A DNA stretch of 64,000 nucleotides, taken from an uncultured Bacteroidia bacterium. GTDB lineage: Bacteria; Bacteroidota; Bacteroidia; Bacteroidales; UBA932. Shown one piece after another: positions 42,812 to 51,616 of the stretch (the stretch's first letter is position 1; each line of letters starts with the position of its first letter). The stretch covers positions 1 to 64,000 of the forward strand of contig CADAOB010000006.1 of NCBI GenBank assembly GCA_902789445.1, given 5' to 3'. A program made the position numbers and the translations under genes. The notes under the pieces were generated by a model, which searched no databases, had not been told where the DNA came from, and saw only the letters and a program-made list of their open reading frames with translations.

Positions 42812-43674
42812 CACTCTATACTGACACCGACACCGACATCACGCCCGCCGTCGCGGCGGAATATGGCTACAAGCTCATCAGCATGCCGTACAGCGTGGAT
42901 GCGAAAACCGTCTATCCGTATGTGGATTTCGAGCAGTTCGACGCCCGCAGCTTCTACGACCTGCTGCGCAGCGGGGTCCTGCCCACCACCAGCGCCATTT
43001 CGAAAGAACGCTATATCGAATACTTCGAGCCCGAACTGGCCGCCGGAAACGACATCCTCTATGTCCACTTCTCCCGGGCCATGACCATCACCTTCGATGC
43101 GATGGACCAGGCCGTGGCCGAACTCCGGGCCAGATACCCGCAGCGCCGCTTCGAGGAGATCGACACCAAGGGCATCACCACCATCAGCTACGCCGTGGTC
43201 CGCGCCGTCGGCGACCTGTTCAAAGCCGGCAAATCGCTCGACGAAGTCCTCGAATGGGCCAAGACCGAGGTGGACCACTACGCGATGTATTTCTACGCCG
43301 ACGACCTGAAATTCTTCCGGCGCAGCGGCCGCGTCAGCGGCCTGGCCGCCACGATGGGCACGCTCATCGGCATCCGGCCGATCATCTACATGTCCGCCGA
43401 GGGCAAGATGGTCTCCTGCGGCAAGGAAAAAGGCCGCCTCAAGGCGATGGAGCACCTCATCGGCAAAGTGGCCGAACTGGGCGACGACATCAAGGGACAC
43501 CGCTTCTATGTGGGCCACACCGACGCCCCGGAACTGGCGAAGGATCTCGGCCAGGCGCTGAAGGCGCGTTTCGGCGAGGACCTCGACATCGAATATGTGG
43601 TCTGCAACCCGACGGCCGGCAGCCATGCCGGTCCCAACGGGGTGGCCGTCTGCTTCCACGCAAAACATCGTTGA
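42805..43674 (+). CDS. fakB: DegV family fatty-acid-binding protein (FakB-like)
   Basis: 289 residues. DegV/FakB signatures: YTDTDTDITPAVAAEYG at the start, TTSAISKERY, and RVSGLAATMGTLIGIRPII, which build the buried fatty-acid site. It presents bound acid to FakA. The partner pair plus PlsX and ACP downstream form a full route from free fatty acid to acyl-ACP. Confidence 0.9.
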   Translation: MLTLYTDTDTDITPAVAAEYGYKLISMPYSVDAKTVYPYVDFEQFDARSFYDLLRSGVLPTTSAISKERYIEYFEPELAAGNDILYVHFSRAMTITFDAMDQAVAELRARYPQRRFEEIDTKGITTISYAVVRAVGDLFKAGKSLDEVLEWAKTEVDHYAMYFYADDLKFFRRSGRVSGLAATMGTLIGIRPIIYMSAEGKMVSCGKEKGRLKAMEHLIGKVAELGDDIKGHRFYVGHTDAPELAKDLGQALKARFGEDLDIEYVVCNPTAGSHAGPNGVAVCFHAKHR

Positions 43675-43675
43675 C

Positions 43676-44803
43676 ATGATTACGGTCCGGGAAGTCAAGA
43701 CGCGGCGCGAGCAGCGGGAATTCCTGCAATTCCCGCTCCGCCTCTACAAAGGCAATCCGTACTTCGTTCCCCCGCTCTACAGCGACGAGAAGAAGATGTT
43801 CCGGCCCGGCTATGTCTATAACGACTGCTGTGACTGGATCTGCCTGAACGCCTACCGGGACGGGAAGATGGCCGGGCGCATCCAGGGCATCATCCAGAAG
43901 GCCGCCAATGCCAAGAACCAGGAACGGCGCGCCCGCTTTACCCGTTTCGACACCATCGACGACCCCGCCGTATCGAAAGCCCTGTTCGAAGCCCTGGAGA
44001 AATGGGCCCTGCGCCAGGGGATGGACACCCTCTGCGGCCCGCTGAGTTTCTCCGACCTGGAACGCGAAGGCCTGCTGGTCGAAGGCTTCGACCAGCCCCA
44101 GACGTTCGAGGAACAGTACAATGCGGAATACTACCAGCACCACATCGAGCAGCTGGGCTTCGTCAAGGAAACAGACTGGACGGAATCCCGGATCTACGCG
44201 CCCGACCCGACGGAAGACGAAGAAGACCTGGACAAGCTCACCGAGTTCATCTTCCGACGCTACAAGCTTCATTTCGGTCCTTCCCGGAATACCCGTGACT
44301 TCCTGCGCCGCTATACCGACGGCATTTTCGAGCTGATCGACAAATCGTATGACGGCCTCTACGGCACCGTCCCCTTCACCGAAGGGATGAAAAAACTGAT
44401 GATCGACAATTTCCGCCTGGTCATCAGCCCGAAATACACGGCCGTCATCCTCGACGAAAACGAGAAGATGGTCTGCTTCGGCTTCGCCATCCCGAGCCTG
44501 GCTTCCGCCCTGGTGGGGACGAGCGGCCGTTTCACGCCGAAAGTCCTGTGGCGTCTGCTGCGCAACATCCGCCACCCAAAGGTCATCGACCTGTGCCTTA
44601 TCGGCGTCGATCCCGCGTGGCTCAACCGCGGGGTTTCGGTCGCCTTCTCGTCGGCCATCCTGCACATGCTGCGCGACACCGACGTGGAATACGCCGAAAC
44701 CAACCTCAACCTCGAAGACAACTACGCCATCCAGAACCAGTGGCGCCGCTTCAAGGCCGTCCAGGCCAAGCGCCGCCGCGCCTATGTGAAGAAACTGTCA
44801 TGA
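43676..44803 (+). CDS. GNAT-like protein in the fatty-acid operon
   Basis: 375 residues from the ATG at 43676, one base after the fakB stop. It starts with TVREVKTRREQREFLQFP and ends with SSAILHMLRDTDVEYAETNLN ... NQWRRFKAVQAKRRRAYVKKLS, the arrangement of a family of long GNAT-superfamily proteins in Bacteroidetes with two acyltransferase-like halves. An acyl-CoA or acyl-ACP substrate is plausible given its place between fakB and plsX, but the reaction is not known. Overlaps plsX by 4 bases. Confidence 0.72.
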   Translation: MITVREVKTRREQREFLQFPLRLYKGNPYFVPPLYSDEKKMFRPGYVYNDCCDWICLNAYRDGKMAGRIQGIIQKAANAKNQERRARFTRFDTIDDPAVSKALFEALEKWALRQGMDTLCGPLSFSDLEREGLLVEGFDQPQTFEEQYNAEYYQHHIEQLGFVKETDWTESRIYAPDPTEDEEDLDKLTEFIFRRYKLHFGPSRNTRDFLRRYTDGIFELIDKSYDGLYGTVPFTEGMKKLMIDNFRLVISPKYTAVILDENEKMVCFGFAIPSLASALVGTSGRFTPKVLWRLLRNIRHPKVIDLCLIGVDPAWLNRGVSVAFSSAILHMLRDTDVEYAETNLNLEDNYAIQNQWRRFKAVQAKRRRAYVKKLS

Positions 44804-45819
44804 TCAAGATCCTCATCGACTGCTTCGGCGGCGACCATTCCCCGCAAGCCCCCGTCGCCGGGGCCCTGGCCGCGCTGGCCAGGAATCCGGAACTGCATCT
44901 CATCCTGACGGGCGACGAAGCCCTTCTGAAGCAGGAACTCGCCGGAAAAAGCTACGATGTCGCCCGCCTGGAAATCGTCCACGCCCCTGAAGTCATCGGC
45001 TGCGATGAGAAACCGACCGACGTGATCCGGCTCAAGCGGAACAGTTCGATGATGAAGGCCATCATCCTGCTGCGCGACCGCGACGACATCGCCGCGATGG
45101 TCTCCACGGGCTCGACCGGCGCCCTGGTGACCGGTGCCCTGGTCCGGCTGGGCCGCATTCCGGGCGTCATCCGCCCGGCCTTCTGCCCGCTCCTTCCGAC
45201 CATGAACGGCGGCATCGTGGGCATCTGCGACAGCGGCGCCAATCCGGAAGTGACGGCCGCCCACCTGCGGCAGTTCGCCATCATGGCCAGCCTTTACCTG
45301 GAAAACGTCTATGACATTCCCCGTCCCCGGACAGCGCTGCTCAATGTAGGGAAGGAAGCGGAAAAGGGCGACGACATCCGGCGCGAAGCCTACAGGCTGC
45401 TGCAGGAGACCCCCTCCGTCAACTTCACCGGCAATATGGAAAGCCGCGACCTGCTCTCAGGCGCCTACGACCTGGTGGTGGCCGACGGCTTCTCCGGCAA
45501 TGTCCTGGTCAAAACCACGGAAGGAACGGCCATCGAACTGCTCAAAAAACTCAAGAAAGACATCTATTCCCGCACCCGCTACAAGCTGGGCGCCCTCCTG
45601 ATGAAGAAGATGTTCCAGGAGGAAAAAGAATTCATGAACTACCAGAACTACGGCGGCAGCGTGCTGCTGGGCACGGCGAAGGTCGTGGTAAAGGGGCACG
45701 GCAGCAGCAAGGCCGTGGCCGTGGAAAAATGCATCGAACAGGCCTACCGGATGGAAACCAGCCGCCTGTCAGCCAAGATCGAGGCCGAAATCGCCAAATA
45801 CGAACACTACGAAGAATAA
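44800..45819 (+). CDS. plsX: Phosphate acyltransferase PlsX
   Basis: 339 residues from the ATG that overlaps the GNAT-like stop (ATGA). Interconverts acyl-ACP and acyl-phosphate. Motifs DCFGGDHSPQAPVAGA, VSTGSTGALVTGALVRLGRI and ADGFSGNVLVKTTEGTA are intact. Usually plsX sits with rpmF and fabH; here it follows fakAB, suggesting acyl-phosphate from imported fatty acid is passed to ACP. Confidence 0.93.
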   Translation: MIKILIDCFGGDHSPQAPVAGALAALARNPELHLILTGDEALLKQELAGKSYDVARLEIVHAPEVIGCDEKPTDVIRLKRNSSMMKAIILLRDRDDIAAMVSTGSTGALVTGALVRLGRIPGVIRPAFCPLLPTMNGGIVGICDSGANPEVTAAHLRQFAIMASLYLENVYDIPRPRTALLNVGKEAEKGDDIRREAYRLLQETPSVNFTGNMESRDLLSGAYDLVVADGFSGNVLVKTTEGTAIELLKKLKKDIYSRTRYKLGALLMKKMFQEEKEFMNYQNYGGSVLLGTAKVVVKGHGSSKAVAVEKCIEQAYRMETSRLSAKIEAEIAKYEHYEE

Positions 45820-45855
45820 CGTCATACCCGGCGTCGACCGGGTATCTGAAAAATT

Positions 45856-46089
45856 ATGTTTGAAAAAGTACAGGCCATCCTGGCCAAGCAGCTCCGGAAA
45901 GATCCGGCCATCATCACCCCGCAATCCCAGATCAAGAAAGACCTGGGCGCCGATTCCATCGACATCCTCCAGCTCCTGATGCGGATCGAGGACCAGTACG
46001 GCATCGTCATCCCCGACGAGGAACTGGCTACGTTCAACACCGTCGGCGACGTGGTCGCCTTCCTGGAAAAGCAGGAAGAAAAAGCTTAG
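45856..46089 (+). CDS. Acyl carrier protein
   Basis: 77 residues with GADSIDILQLLMRIE; Ser34 is the phosphopantetheine site. The usual DSL is DSI here, and the protein is diverged from housekeeping AcpP, which suggests a dedicated carrier for this operon. It lies 36 bases after plsX. Confidence 0.85.
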   Translation: MFEKVQAILAKQLRKDPAIITPQSQIKKDLGADSIDILQLLMRIEDQYGIVIPDEELATFNTVGDVVAFLEKQEEKA

Positions 46090-46095
46090 TTTCTT

Positions 46096-46617
46096 CTAGT
46101 ACTTGAAAAGGTACTCCGTCGAGATGCCGCCGAATTCTTCGAGGATCATCCGGACGGGGAGGCCTCCTTTGGCGTATTCCATCATAATCCTGGAATAGCC
46201 GCGGGCGGCGGCCTTGCGGGCCTTCATCGAGACGGTCTTGATGCCGTTTTTCTCGGAGACAGACAGCTCGGCATCATTGTCCTTGGCGGCCTGCTCATAT
46301 TTGCCGGTAATGCAGTTGAGCAGCGTATTGCGAAGCGTGCGGAAACGTGCGTTCTTGTCGGTGTCAATGGAGATCTGCTGACCCTGCGTGTTGGAGCGCA
46401 GCATCGGGCCGGAAATGACCAGATACTCCCCGGCGGGATCGGTGTAGGTCATCGTGAGCTGGTCGGGAGCCTTGAACGAGACAACGCCGGCCGAACGGAT
46501 TACTTTGCCGGAGGCCTGGATCGTGCGGGCCTGCGTAAATGAACATTCCAGCGGTTCCTGGGCGCCACAGAGAACGGCGCAGAAAGCGAAGAGTAACAGA
46601 AAGAAATTTTTTTTCAT
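46096..46617 (-). CDS. LolA-like outer-membrane lipoprotein carrier
   Basis: 173 residues from the ATG at 46617, with a signal peptide (FFLLLFAFCAVLCGAQ). The half-barrel pattern is visible: VIRSAGVVSFKAPDQLTMTY, then DPAGEYLVISGPMLRS. A periplasmic lipid or lipoprotein shuttle. LolA-like plus MMPL plus ACP plus thioesterase is the transport set of aryl-polyene-type clusters, but no ketosynthase is present. Confidence 0.8.
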   Translation of the reverse strand: MKKNFFLLLFAFCAVLCGAQEPLECSFTQARTIQASGKVIRSAGVVSFKAPDQLTMTYTDPAGEYLVISGPMLRSNTQGQQISIDTDKNARFRTLRNTLLNCITGKYEQAAKDNDAELSVSEKNGIKTVSMKARKAAARGYSRIMMEYAKGGLPVRMILEEFGGISTEYLFKY

Positions 46618-46638
46618 GGCCAAAGCAAAAAATGCTTG

Positions 46639-46667
46639 CAAATATAGGATAATTATTCCTACTTTTG
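46639..46667. promoter_or_regulatory. Divergent promoters of LolA-like and AraC genes
   Basis: TATATTTG on the minus strand (46639-46646) and TACTTTTG on the plus strand (46660-46667), only 13 bases apart. Confidence 0.55.
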
Positions 46668-46683
46668 TAACAAAGATTGAAAA

Positions 46684-47508
46684 ATGACAAAAATCGAGCC
46701 GTACTGGAATCCCTCGAAAGATATGAAGGATTTCCGCTTTTCCATCCGCAAGGAGTCGCGAGAAGGCTTTTTTGATGTATCCGAAGTACCGGAGGTCGTC
46801 TTGCCTTTCTTCGCTTTTACCTATGTACTCGAAGGGGAAATCCTGGTGGAAGTCGAAGGTGAGCCCTATCTTTGCCAGGCGGGTCAGGTGCTGATGATCC
46901 CGCGCAACCTGCCCTTCCGCGTGCTCTATTTCAAAGGAAACATCAGCTACGAATGCGGGTTCTCCCTCCACGCCCTCAAAGACGTCTCGTACAAATGCCT
47001 GCACGACCCGCATCCGCTCAAACAGGCCTTCTGGTTCGACGATGCCGTGTTCACGGCGTCTTTGCTGGAACTGATGCTTAACGCCTGGAAACGAAAGGAT
47101 CACATCTTGACCCAAACCGCGCTCGACTTGTTCCTCTGCCGCCTCAAGCTGCAGGAAGGCCATCCCGCCAACAGCACGGTCAGCAGTTTCCTCGAGAAAG
47201 TTTTCGACCGCAGCCGCAAGCCGGGCAAGGTATCGGATTACGCCGACGAACTGTGCATCACGCCCAACTACCTGAACCGGCTCGTACGCACCCAGACCGG
47301 CCACTCGGCCATGGACTGGATCGAGATCTCCCGCCTGAACCTGGCCAAGTCGCTGCTCAAGCAGGGCAGTCTGCAGATTTCCGAGATCGCCGCAGCCGTG
47401 GGCATCGACGACCAGTCCTATTTTACGCGCTTTTTCAAGAAAAACGAAGGCTACACACCCTCTCAATACCGGGACATGGTGTTAGCCGAAAAAACCGATA
47501 AGTCCTAA
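46684..47508 (+). CDS. AraC family transcriptional regulator
   Basis: 274 residues. N-terminal cupin-like sensor (FAFTYVLEGEILVEVEG, GQVLMIPRNLPFRVLYF) and C-terminal double HTH (VSDYADELCITPNYLNRL; QISEIAAAVGIDDQSYFTRF). Divergent from the LolA-like gene and next to the thioesterase, so it probably controls part of the lipid block. Confidence 0.9.
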   Translation: MTKIEPYWNPSKDMKDFRFSIRKESREGFFDVSEVPEVVLPFFAFTYVLEGEILVEVEGEPYLCQAGQVLMIPRNLPFRVLYFKGNISYECGFSLHALKDVSYKCLHDPHPLKQAFWFDDAVFTASLLELMLNAWKRKDHILTQTALDLFLCRLKLQEGHPANSTVSSFLEKVFDRSRKPGKVSDYADELCITPNYLNRLVRTQTGHSAMDWIEISRLNLAKSLLKQGSLQISEIAAAVGIDDQSYFTRFFKKNEGYTPSQYRDMVLAEKTDKS

Positions 47509-47523
47509 ATAGTCTGGACCGGA

Positions 47524-48270
47524 CTAGGATCCGAAGATAAACTCGGCGCAGAAGGACGAACGGTCTTCCACGCGCCCCTCCACCACCCAGCCGCCTTCGA
47601 CCGGGGCCCGGAAGATGGCCACGGATTCCCCCGGCCGTATTTCTTTGTTGAAATTGATCCGAAGGCTGCGCACGCGCCGGGTCGAGACAGTCTCATAGTC
47701 GAGGCAGTCCATCGCCCAGACCACATAGCGCGCGTTGTTGGCGTGACCGACAAAATCCACGTCCGAGTAGGAAACACGGTGCTCGGCGACTTCTTCCAGC
47801 CCTTCCTGGGGCATTACGATCTTGTCGCAGGGCACATCGATGGCGCTTTCGGGGTAGCGCGTATCCATGGGCAGTTTCTCCTCCAGGTGCTCACGGCGCA
47901 GCAGGCGGCGGGCCGCCACGTCGAAGACCAGCCAGGAGGAAGTGGCCAGCACAATCGGCGTGCCGACAGCATCCAGCATCCGGAAATCACGCACATAGAA
48001 CGGTCCCTCGAAACCCTTGTGCCAGGTCTGGAGTTCCACGACGTCTTTCCAGCGCGGCAGCGAGCGGAATTCGATGTGCATCCGCGACAGGACCCAGGCC
48101 ATTCCATAGCGCTGGAGGTCGTCGAAACCGAAACCGAGGGAATCGGCCGAGACATTGGCCAGTTCCTGTGCCAGGTCCATGAAGGACCCGGGCTTGAGAT
48201 AATGCGCCACATCGGTGTCGTAGCAGGCGACCGGAAAGCGGCTGACGGTTTTCTTCTGGGGTTCGGTCAT
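47524..48270 (-). CDS. Acyl-ACP thioesterase
   Basis: 248 residues, two hot-dog domains as in plant FatA-like and bacterial acyl-ACP thioesterases. First domain RFPVACYDTDVAHYLKPGSF and MHIEFRSLPRWKDVVELQTW; second domain HRVSYSDVDFVGHANNARYV carries the Asn/His-type catalytic residues. Releases fatty acid from ACP. Together with fakAB and plsX on the other strand the region can both free and reactivate fatty acids. Confidence 0.87.
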   Translation of the reverse strand: MTEPQKKTVSRFPVACYDTDVAHYLKPGSFMDLAQELANVSADSLGFGFDDLQRYGMAWVLSRMHIEFRSLPRWKDVVELQTWHKGFEGPFYVRDFRMLDAVGTPIVLATSSWLVFDVAARRLLRREHLEEKLPMDTRYPESAIDVPCDKIVMPQEGLEEVAEHRVSYSDVDFVGHANNARYVVWAMDCLDYETVSTRRVRSLRINFNKEIRPGESVAIFRAPVEGGWVVEGRVEDRSSFCAEFIFGS

Positions 48271-48279
48271 GGCAAGGAA

Positions 48280-48705
48280 CTATTTGAGCGAGGCGTCGAG
48301 ACTGAGGGAGGAACCGTAGAAGGTCAGGCTGTTGACCTGCAGGCGTGCGAAAAGCGCCTTGAGCTGCGGCACGGCGTCGAGGTTCAGCACAATGCGGCCG
48401 CCGGAGAAACTTTCGACCAGGCCGGCCGGCAGCTTTTCGAGCAGTTTCTGGGAAGCCATGTCCAGCGCGAAATTGCCGGCACGCCCGGCATCGAGCTGCA
48501 GCACCGCGCGGGGCAGGGCCAGTTCCACGACGGTCACGTCGGCCGAAACCTTGTGCGTAAGCGGCTTGCTGATGATCGGGATGGGAATCGAGGCTTCATA
48601 AGACAAGGTCAGCGTGTCCGCATCCTTGTACTGGAGGCCGATCTGCTGGCCGCTTTTCTCGCGGACCAGGCGGGTGATTTCTTCGTATGAGGCGGAAAGG
48701 ATCAT
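48280..48705 (-). CDS. Hypothetical protein upstream of the thioesterase
   Basis: 141 residues, no signal peptide or membrane helix. Predicted beta-rich with repeated amphipathic strands (LTLSYEASIPIPI, DVTVVELALPRAVLQLDA, VNSLTFYGSSLSLDASL). It ends 9 bases before the thioesterase start and is presumably cotranscribed. Not recognised; a lipid-binding beta fold is only a guess. Confidence 0.6.
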   Translation of the reverse strand: MILSASYEEITRLVREKSGQQIGLQYKDADTLTLSYEASIPIPIISKPLTHKVSADVTVVELALPRAVLQLDAGRAGNFALDMASQKLLEKLPAGLVESFSGGRIVLNLDAVPQLKALFARLQVNSLTFYGSSLSLDASLK

Positions 48706-48748
48706 GGCGTCAGATGAAAATTTTTCCCAAAAATAACGAATGTTTCAC

Positions 48749-48756
48749 TATTTTTG
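48749..48756 (+). promoter_or_regulatory. -7 box of the DUF3108 gene
   Basis: TATTTTTG, 33 bases before the ATG at 48790. Confidence 0.5.
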
Positions 48757-48789
48757 TAGAGATAGCTTCCAAAATAACCGCTTTTACCC

Positions 48790-49506
48790 ATGAAACGCCT
48801 CTTACTGACCATACTTTCACTGTATTCCCTTGCGCTGTTCCTGCCTGCCACCGCCCAGACGCAAGCCTTTCTTTCCGGCAACGAGCAGCTGGACTACAGC
48901 ATCCGGCACAATGTATTCCCGGGCAATGTGGGCCGGATGTCTTTCGCCGGCAAAGACGGCGGCGGAGACTATTCCGTTGAAGCGACGCTGCACGCATCGA
49001 TTGCCGGGGTCTATACCCTCGACTGCGTCTATGGCACGACCTTCCGGAAAGATGAGGCCCTGACGCCGCTCCGGGCCAGCCGCGACTACAAGGAGAAGAA
49101 ATACTGGGCGAAGGCCTTCTACGACTGGTCGGCGCCCGGCAAGGTCCACATGGACGTCACAAAAAGCACCCGCCCGCCCCGCGACGAGGTTCTGGCCTGG
49201 TCCGGGACTGTCCGGGACCTGATCGGCATAATCTGGTGGCTGCGCTCGCTCGACTACAGCGGCGGTGCGCCGGCAGTCGGCAGCCAGGCGCTGCTGCTCG
49301 ATCACGACGCGCTCCCGGTCCGGATCGCGTCGGTCCGCAAGGGCACGGCCAAATACAAGAGCCAGGTCGTCCAGACCCTCGATGTCTCGCTCGCCCAGGG
49401 CGACAAGGATGCGCTGCAGCTGACGCTCATCGACGATGCACGCCGCACCCCGCTGCGGTTCTCCATCACGCTCTCTTTCGGAACCATCAAAGGCACACTG
49501 AAATAA
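48790..49506 (+). CDS. DUF3108 periplasmic protein
   Basis: 238 residues with a signal peptide (ILSLYSLALFLPATAQ). EQLDYSIRHNVFPGNVGRMSF at the start and the paired strands to LRFSITLSFGTIKGTL at the end fit DUF3108, a beta-sandwich related to lipoprotein-carrier-like folds. It may take part in envelope lipid traffic, given the location, but no direct evidence. Confidence 0.78.
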   Translation: MKRLLLTILSLYSLALFLPATAQTQAFLSGNEQLDYSIRHNVFPGNVGRMSFAGKDGGGDYSVEATLHASIAGVYTLDCVYGTTFRKDEALTPLRASRDYKEKKYWAKAFYDWSAPGKVHMDVTKSTRPPRDEVLAWSGTVRDLIGIIWWLRSLDYSGGAPAVGSQALLLDHDALPVRIASVRKGTAKYKSQVVQTLDVSLAQGDKDALQLTLIDDARRTPLRFSITLSFGTIKGTLK

Positions 49507-49524
49507 AGGCGCTAAATAAAGGCG

Positions 49525-50304
49525 CTAGTATACGTGGACGGAGGTGGCTTTTGCGGATGGAAGGTAATTGATTCCCCACCAGCACATCTGTAAGCAGAGG
49601 TAGGTGAACAGAAGGAGGAGGAGGGCGGTGCGGACGCTGGCGGGACGGGCCTTGCGGAAGAGGATGTACAGCACGCAGCAGAGCCAGGTAATGGCAGCCC
49701 ACGTCTCCTTCGGATCCCATCCCCAGAAAGTTCCCCAGGCCTCCCGGGCCCAGAGCGCGCCGAACAACATGCCGAAAGTCAGGAAGGCCAGCCCGACATA
49801 CACCAGGTTGTCTGTCATCGCCATTTCATGGTCCGTCTCCTTCCCGCGGCGGAAGAAGAGCAGGTAGAGCGCCATCAGTGCAGCAGCACCCAGCAGGGCG
49901 TAAGACAGCATATAGACGATCACATGCGGCGCGAACCAGGGGCTCTGCAGGGCAGGCATCAGGTTCTTGCTGTGAATCTCGGGCTTGAAAAGATTGACGC
50001 AGATGAAGACAAGCGCCAGCACCGTGGTAAAAGTCAAAATCCATTTGTAACGCCAGCGGCTGTAAACCAGCACACCCGCCAGCGGCAGGAAAAAGGAATA
50101 CCACAGCCGCGTCTCGCCCTGCGTCCGCAGTGGCGGACGCTCCAGGGCCAGCCAGAATCCGACAATGAAACTAGCGTAAACCAACAGGCCCAGAACCGAA
50201 AAGCCCAGGGCGGGCAGACGGCGGTCCCGCCATGCGAAGAACGAGCCTGCAGCCCAGCATCCGACGGCCGAGAGGGCAAACCAGGCGAACAGATCCCAAC
50301 TCAT
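49525..50304 (-). CDS. ccsA: Cytochrome c biogenesis protein CcsA/CcmC-like
   Basis: 259 residues, about 8 membrane helices. The haem-binding WWD motif reads WGTFWGWDPKETWAAI (about 190-205), with conserved histidines in WFAPHVIVYML and elsewhere. With the ResB-like partner it exports haem and attaches it to apocytochromes c. Its ATG overlaps the partner's stop (ATGA). Confidence 0.9.
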   Translation of the reverse strand: MSWDLFAWFALSAVGCWAAGSFFAWRDRRLPALGFSVLGLLVYASFIVGFWLALERPPLRTQGETRLWYSFFLPLAGVLVYSRWRYKWILTFTTVLALVFICVNLFKPEIHSKNLMPALQSPWFAPHVIVYMLSYALLGAAALMALYLLFFRRGKETDHEMAMTDNLVYVGLAFLTFGMLFGALWAREAWGTFWGWDPKETWAAITWLCCVLYILFRKARPASVRTALLLLLFTYLCLQMCWWGINYLPSAKATSVHVY

Positions 50305-51224
50305 CGCGCAACCTCCTCTCTTTTAGGCCGCGGGGCCATGAACAGGAACAGGCACAAGGCGCCGCAGAGCATCATCAGGATGCCTGCCAGCACGAAAGGC
50401 TGCCAGGGATCGCGGACCAGTTCCAGGACGCTGATCCGGCTTTCGGGCCCGGCCTGTGCATCGTAATCATATTGGTAGATCGTCCAGCCGGCAGCCTTCA
50501 GGGGCTTGTTTACCTCGATGACGGCATCGCAGACCTTGCCCTCGCGGTCAAACAAGGTGATTTCGGAGGCGAAGCGTTTGGGCATCTGCATCCGGGCACC
50601 CGGCTGGAGCGGATAGAGTTCCATGATAAAATCGTGCAATTCGACGGAAATCCCGGGTGTGTGGACCGCGCCGTCCGCGTCCTCGGCCGTCGTGGCAAGC
50701 GTACCTTCGGTGACTGTCATGAAAAGATCCTGCCTGTCGGGCGAGCCCAGGGCGCCGCAGACCAAGGCCAGAAACAGGCCGGCATGATTGAGCAGGAACG
50801 GAATCTCCCGCAGGCGGAACAGCAGCAGGTGCTTGACCGAGACCAGCCCCAAAAGCGTCAGCAGCCAGGCATAGCTCAGCACGAAAGGCCAGAAATCCAG
50901 CATCCGGGAAAGCCAGGGGATGCCGCCTCCCTCCCCGCTTTGCCGCACCAGCCCCAGTACAAGGGTCAGGCCCAGACAGTAGCAGAGGGCCGGGACAGCC
51001 GCCTCCAATCGAAGCATCCACGCAACAAAGCGCAGCCTGCTGCGGAAAGCCAGCAGCAGCACGAGCAGCAACAGGAACAACGCGAGCAGCACCGCATTGA
51101 CCGGAAAGGCCAGGCGCGCCCAGGGAAAAGGGCCGGCGCAGGCCTGCAGCAGGATGCCTGCCGCCAAGATTCCGCCCCCGAGAAGGAAACCTGCCAAAAA
51201 CCCGTGATTCTCCTTGCGTTCCAT
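50301..51224 (-). CDS. ResB-like cytochrome c biogenesis protein
   Basis: 307 residues from the ATG at 51224. Several N-terminal membrane helices, then a periplasmic domain (GISVELHDFIMELYP, GWTIYQYDYDAQAGPES) and a last helix (FVLAGILMMLCGALCLFLF), as in ResB/Ccs1. The common N-terminal part is shorter than full-length ResB. Promoter TATCTTTG on the minus strand (51233-51240). No cytochrome c gene such as nrfA is next to it in this window. Confidence 0.82.
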   Translation of the reverse strand: MERKENHGFLAGFLLGGGILAAGILLQACAGPFPWARLAFPVNAVLLALFLLLLVLLLAFRSRLRFVAWMLRLEAAVPALCYCLGLTLVLGLVRQSGEGGGIPWLSRMLDFWPFVLSYAWLLTLLGLVSVKHLLLFRLREIPFLLNHAGLFLALVCGALGSPDRQDLFMTVTEGTLATTAEDADGAVHTPGISVELHDFIMELYPLQPGARMQMPKRFASEITLFDREGKVCDAVIEVNKPLKAAGWTIYQYDYDAQAGPESRISVLELVRDPWQPFVLAGILMMLCGALCLFLFMAPRPKREEVAR

Positions 51225-51381
51225 CGATTGGACAAAGATAAGTCGTTTGCGACTTAATTCCAAAAAAAGTGACGACAAGGATGGCGACGGCCGGGGCGAT
51301 GGTGGGGCGCCAGCCGAGACGCCGCGATGGAAGGGCGCTGGCATGAACAATGGCAGGTCCGACAGCCGGGCACCAGAGGAG

Positions 51382-51492
51382 CGCTGGAGATTAAATCGAT
51401 GGTTATTAGCAACTTACGTAATCCTGCCCCACTTGCCAGAGGGCGGGCAGGATTGCATAAGATACTACATAACAGCGCTTTAACCTCCAGCG
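51382..51492. repeat. REP palindrome 2a, 111-bp imperfect palindrome
   Basis: Outer arms CGCTGGAGATTAAA (51382-51395) and its complement with one mismatch (51479-51492), 24-base spacers that pair at about 15 of 24 positions, and a core hairpin: AATCCTGCCC (51420-51429) and GGGCAGGATT (51445-51454) around GCC-AGAG-GGC. All centred on 51437. Confidence 0.78.
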
Positions 51493-51581
51493 GCCGCCGA
51501 TCAGCCCGTGGCTTGGCTGTCGCATGAGATGGAATGACTGTTTTTTCGCAATTATATTTGGAAACAGGGCGTATCTGATAT

Positions 51582-51589
51582 TATCTTTG
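51582..51589 (+). promoter_or_regulatory. -7 box of RAYT 2
   Basis: TATCTTTG, 27 bases before the ATG; TTTG at 51557-51560 may be the -33 element. Confidence 0.55.
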
Positions 51590-51616
51590 TAAAAACAAAA
51601 TGATCATCGAAACGAT

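Larger units (their letters stand above)
51225..51616. other. Non-coding upstream flank of RAYT module 2
   Basis: Holds the ccs operon promoter (51233-51240, minus), one 111-bp imperfect palindrome and the transposase promoter TATCTTTG (51582-51589). No gene. Confidence 0.6.

Noticed and set aside
38717-48270. Aryl-polyene or flexirubin cluster
   Set aside because: MMPL, LolA-like, ACP and thioesterase are present, but ketosynthase, ketoreductase and dehydratase are missing.
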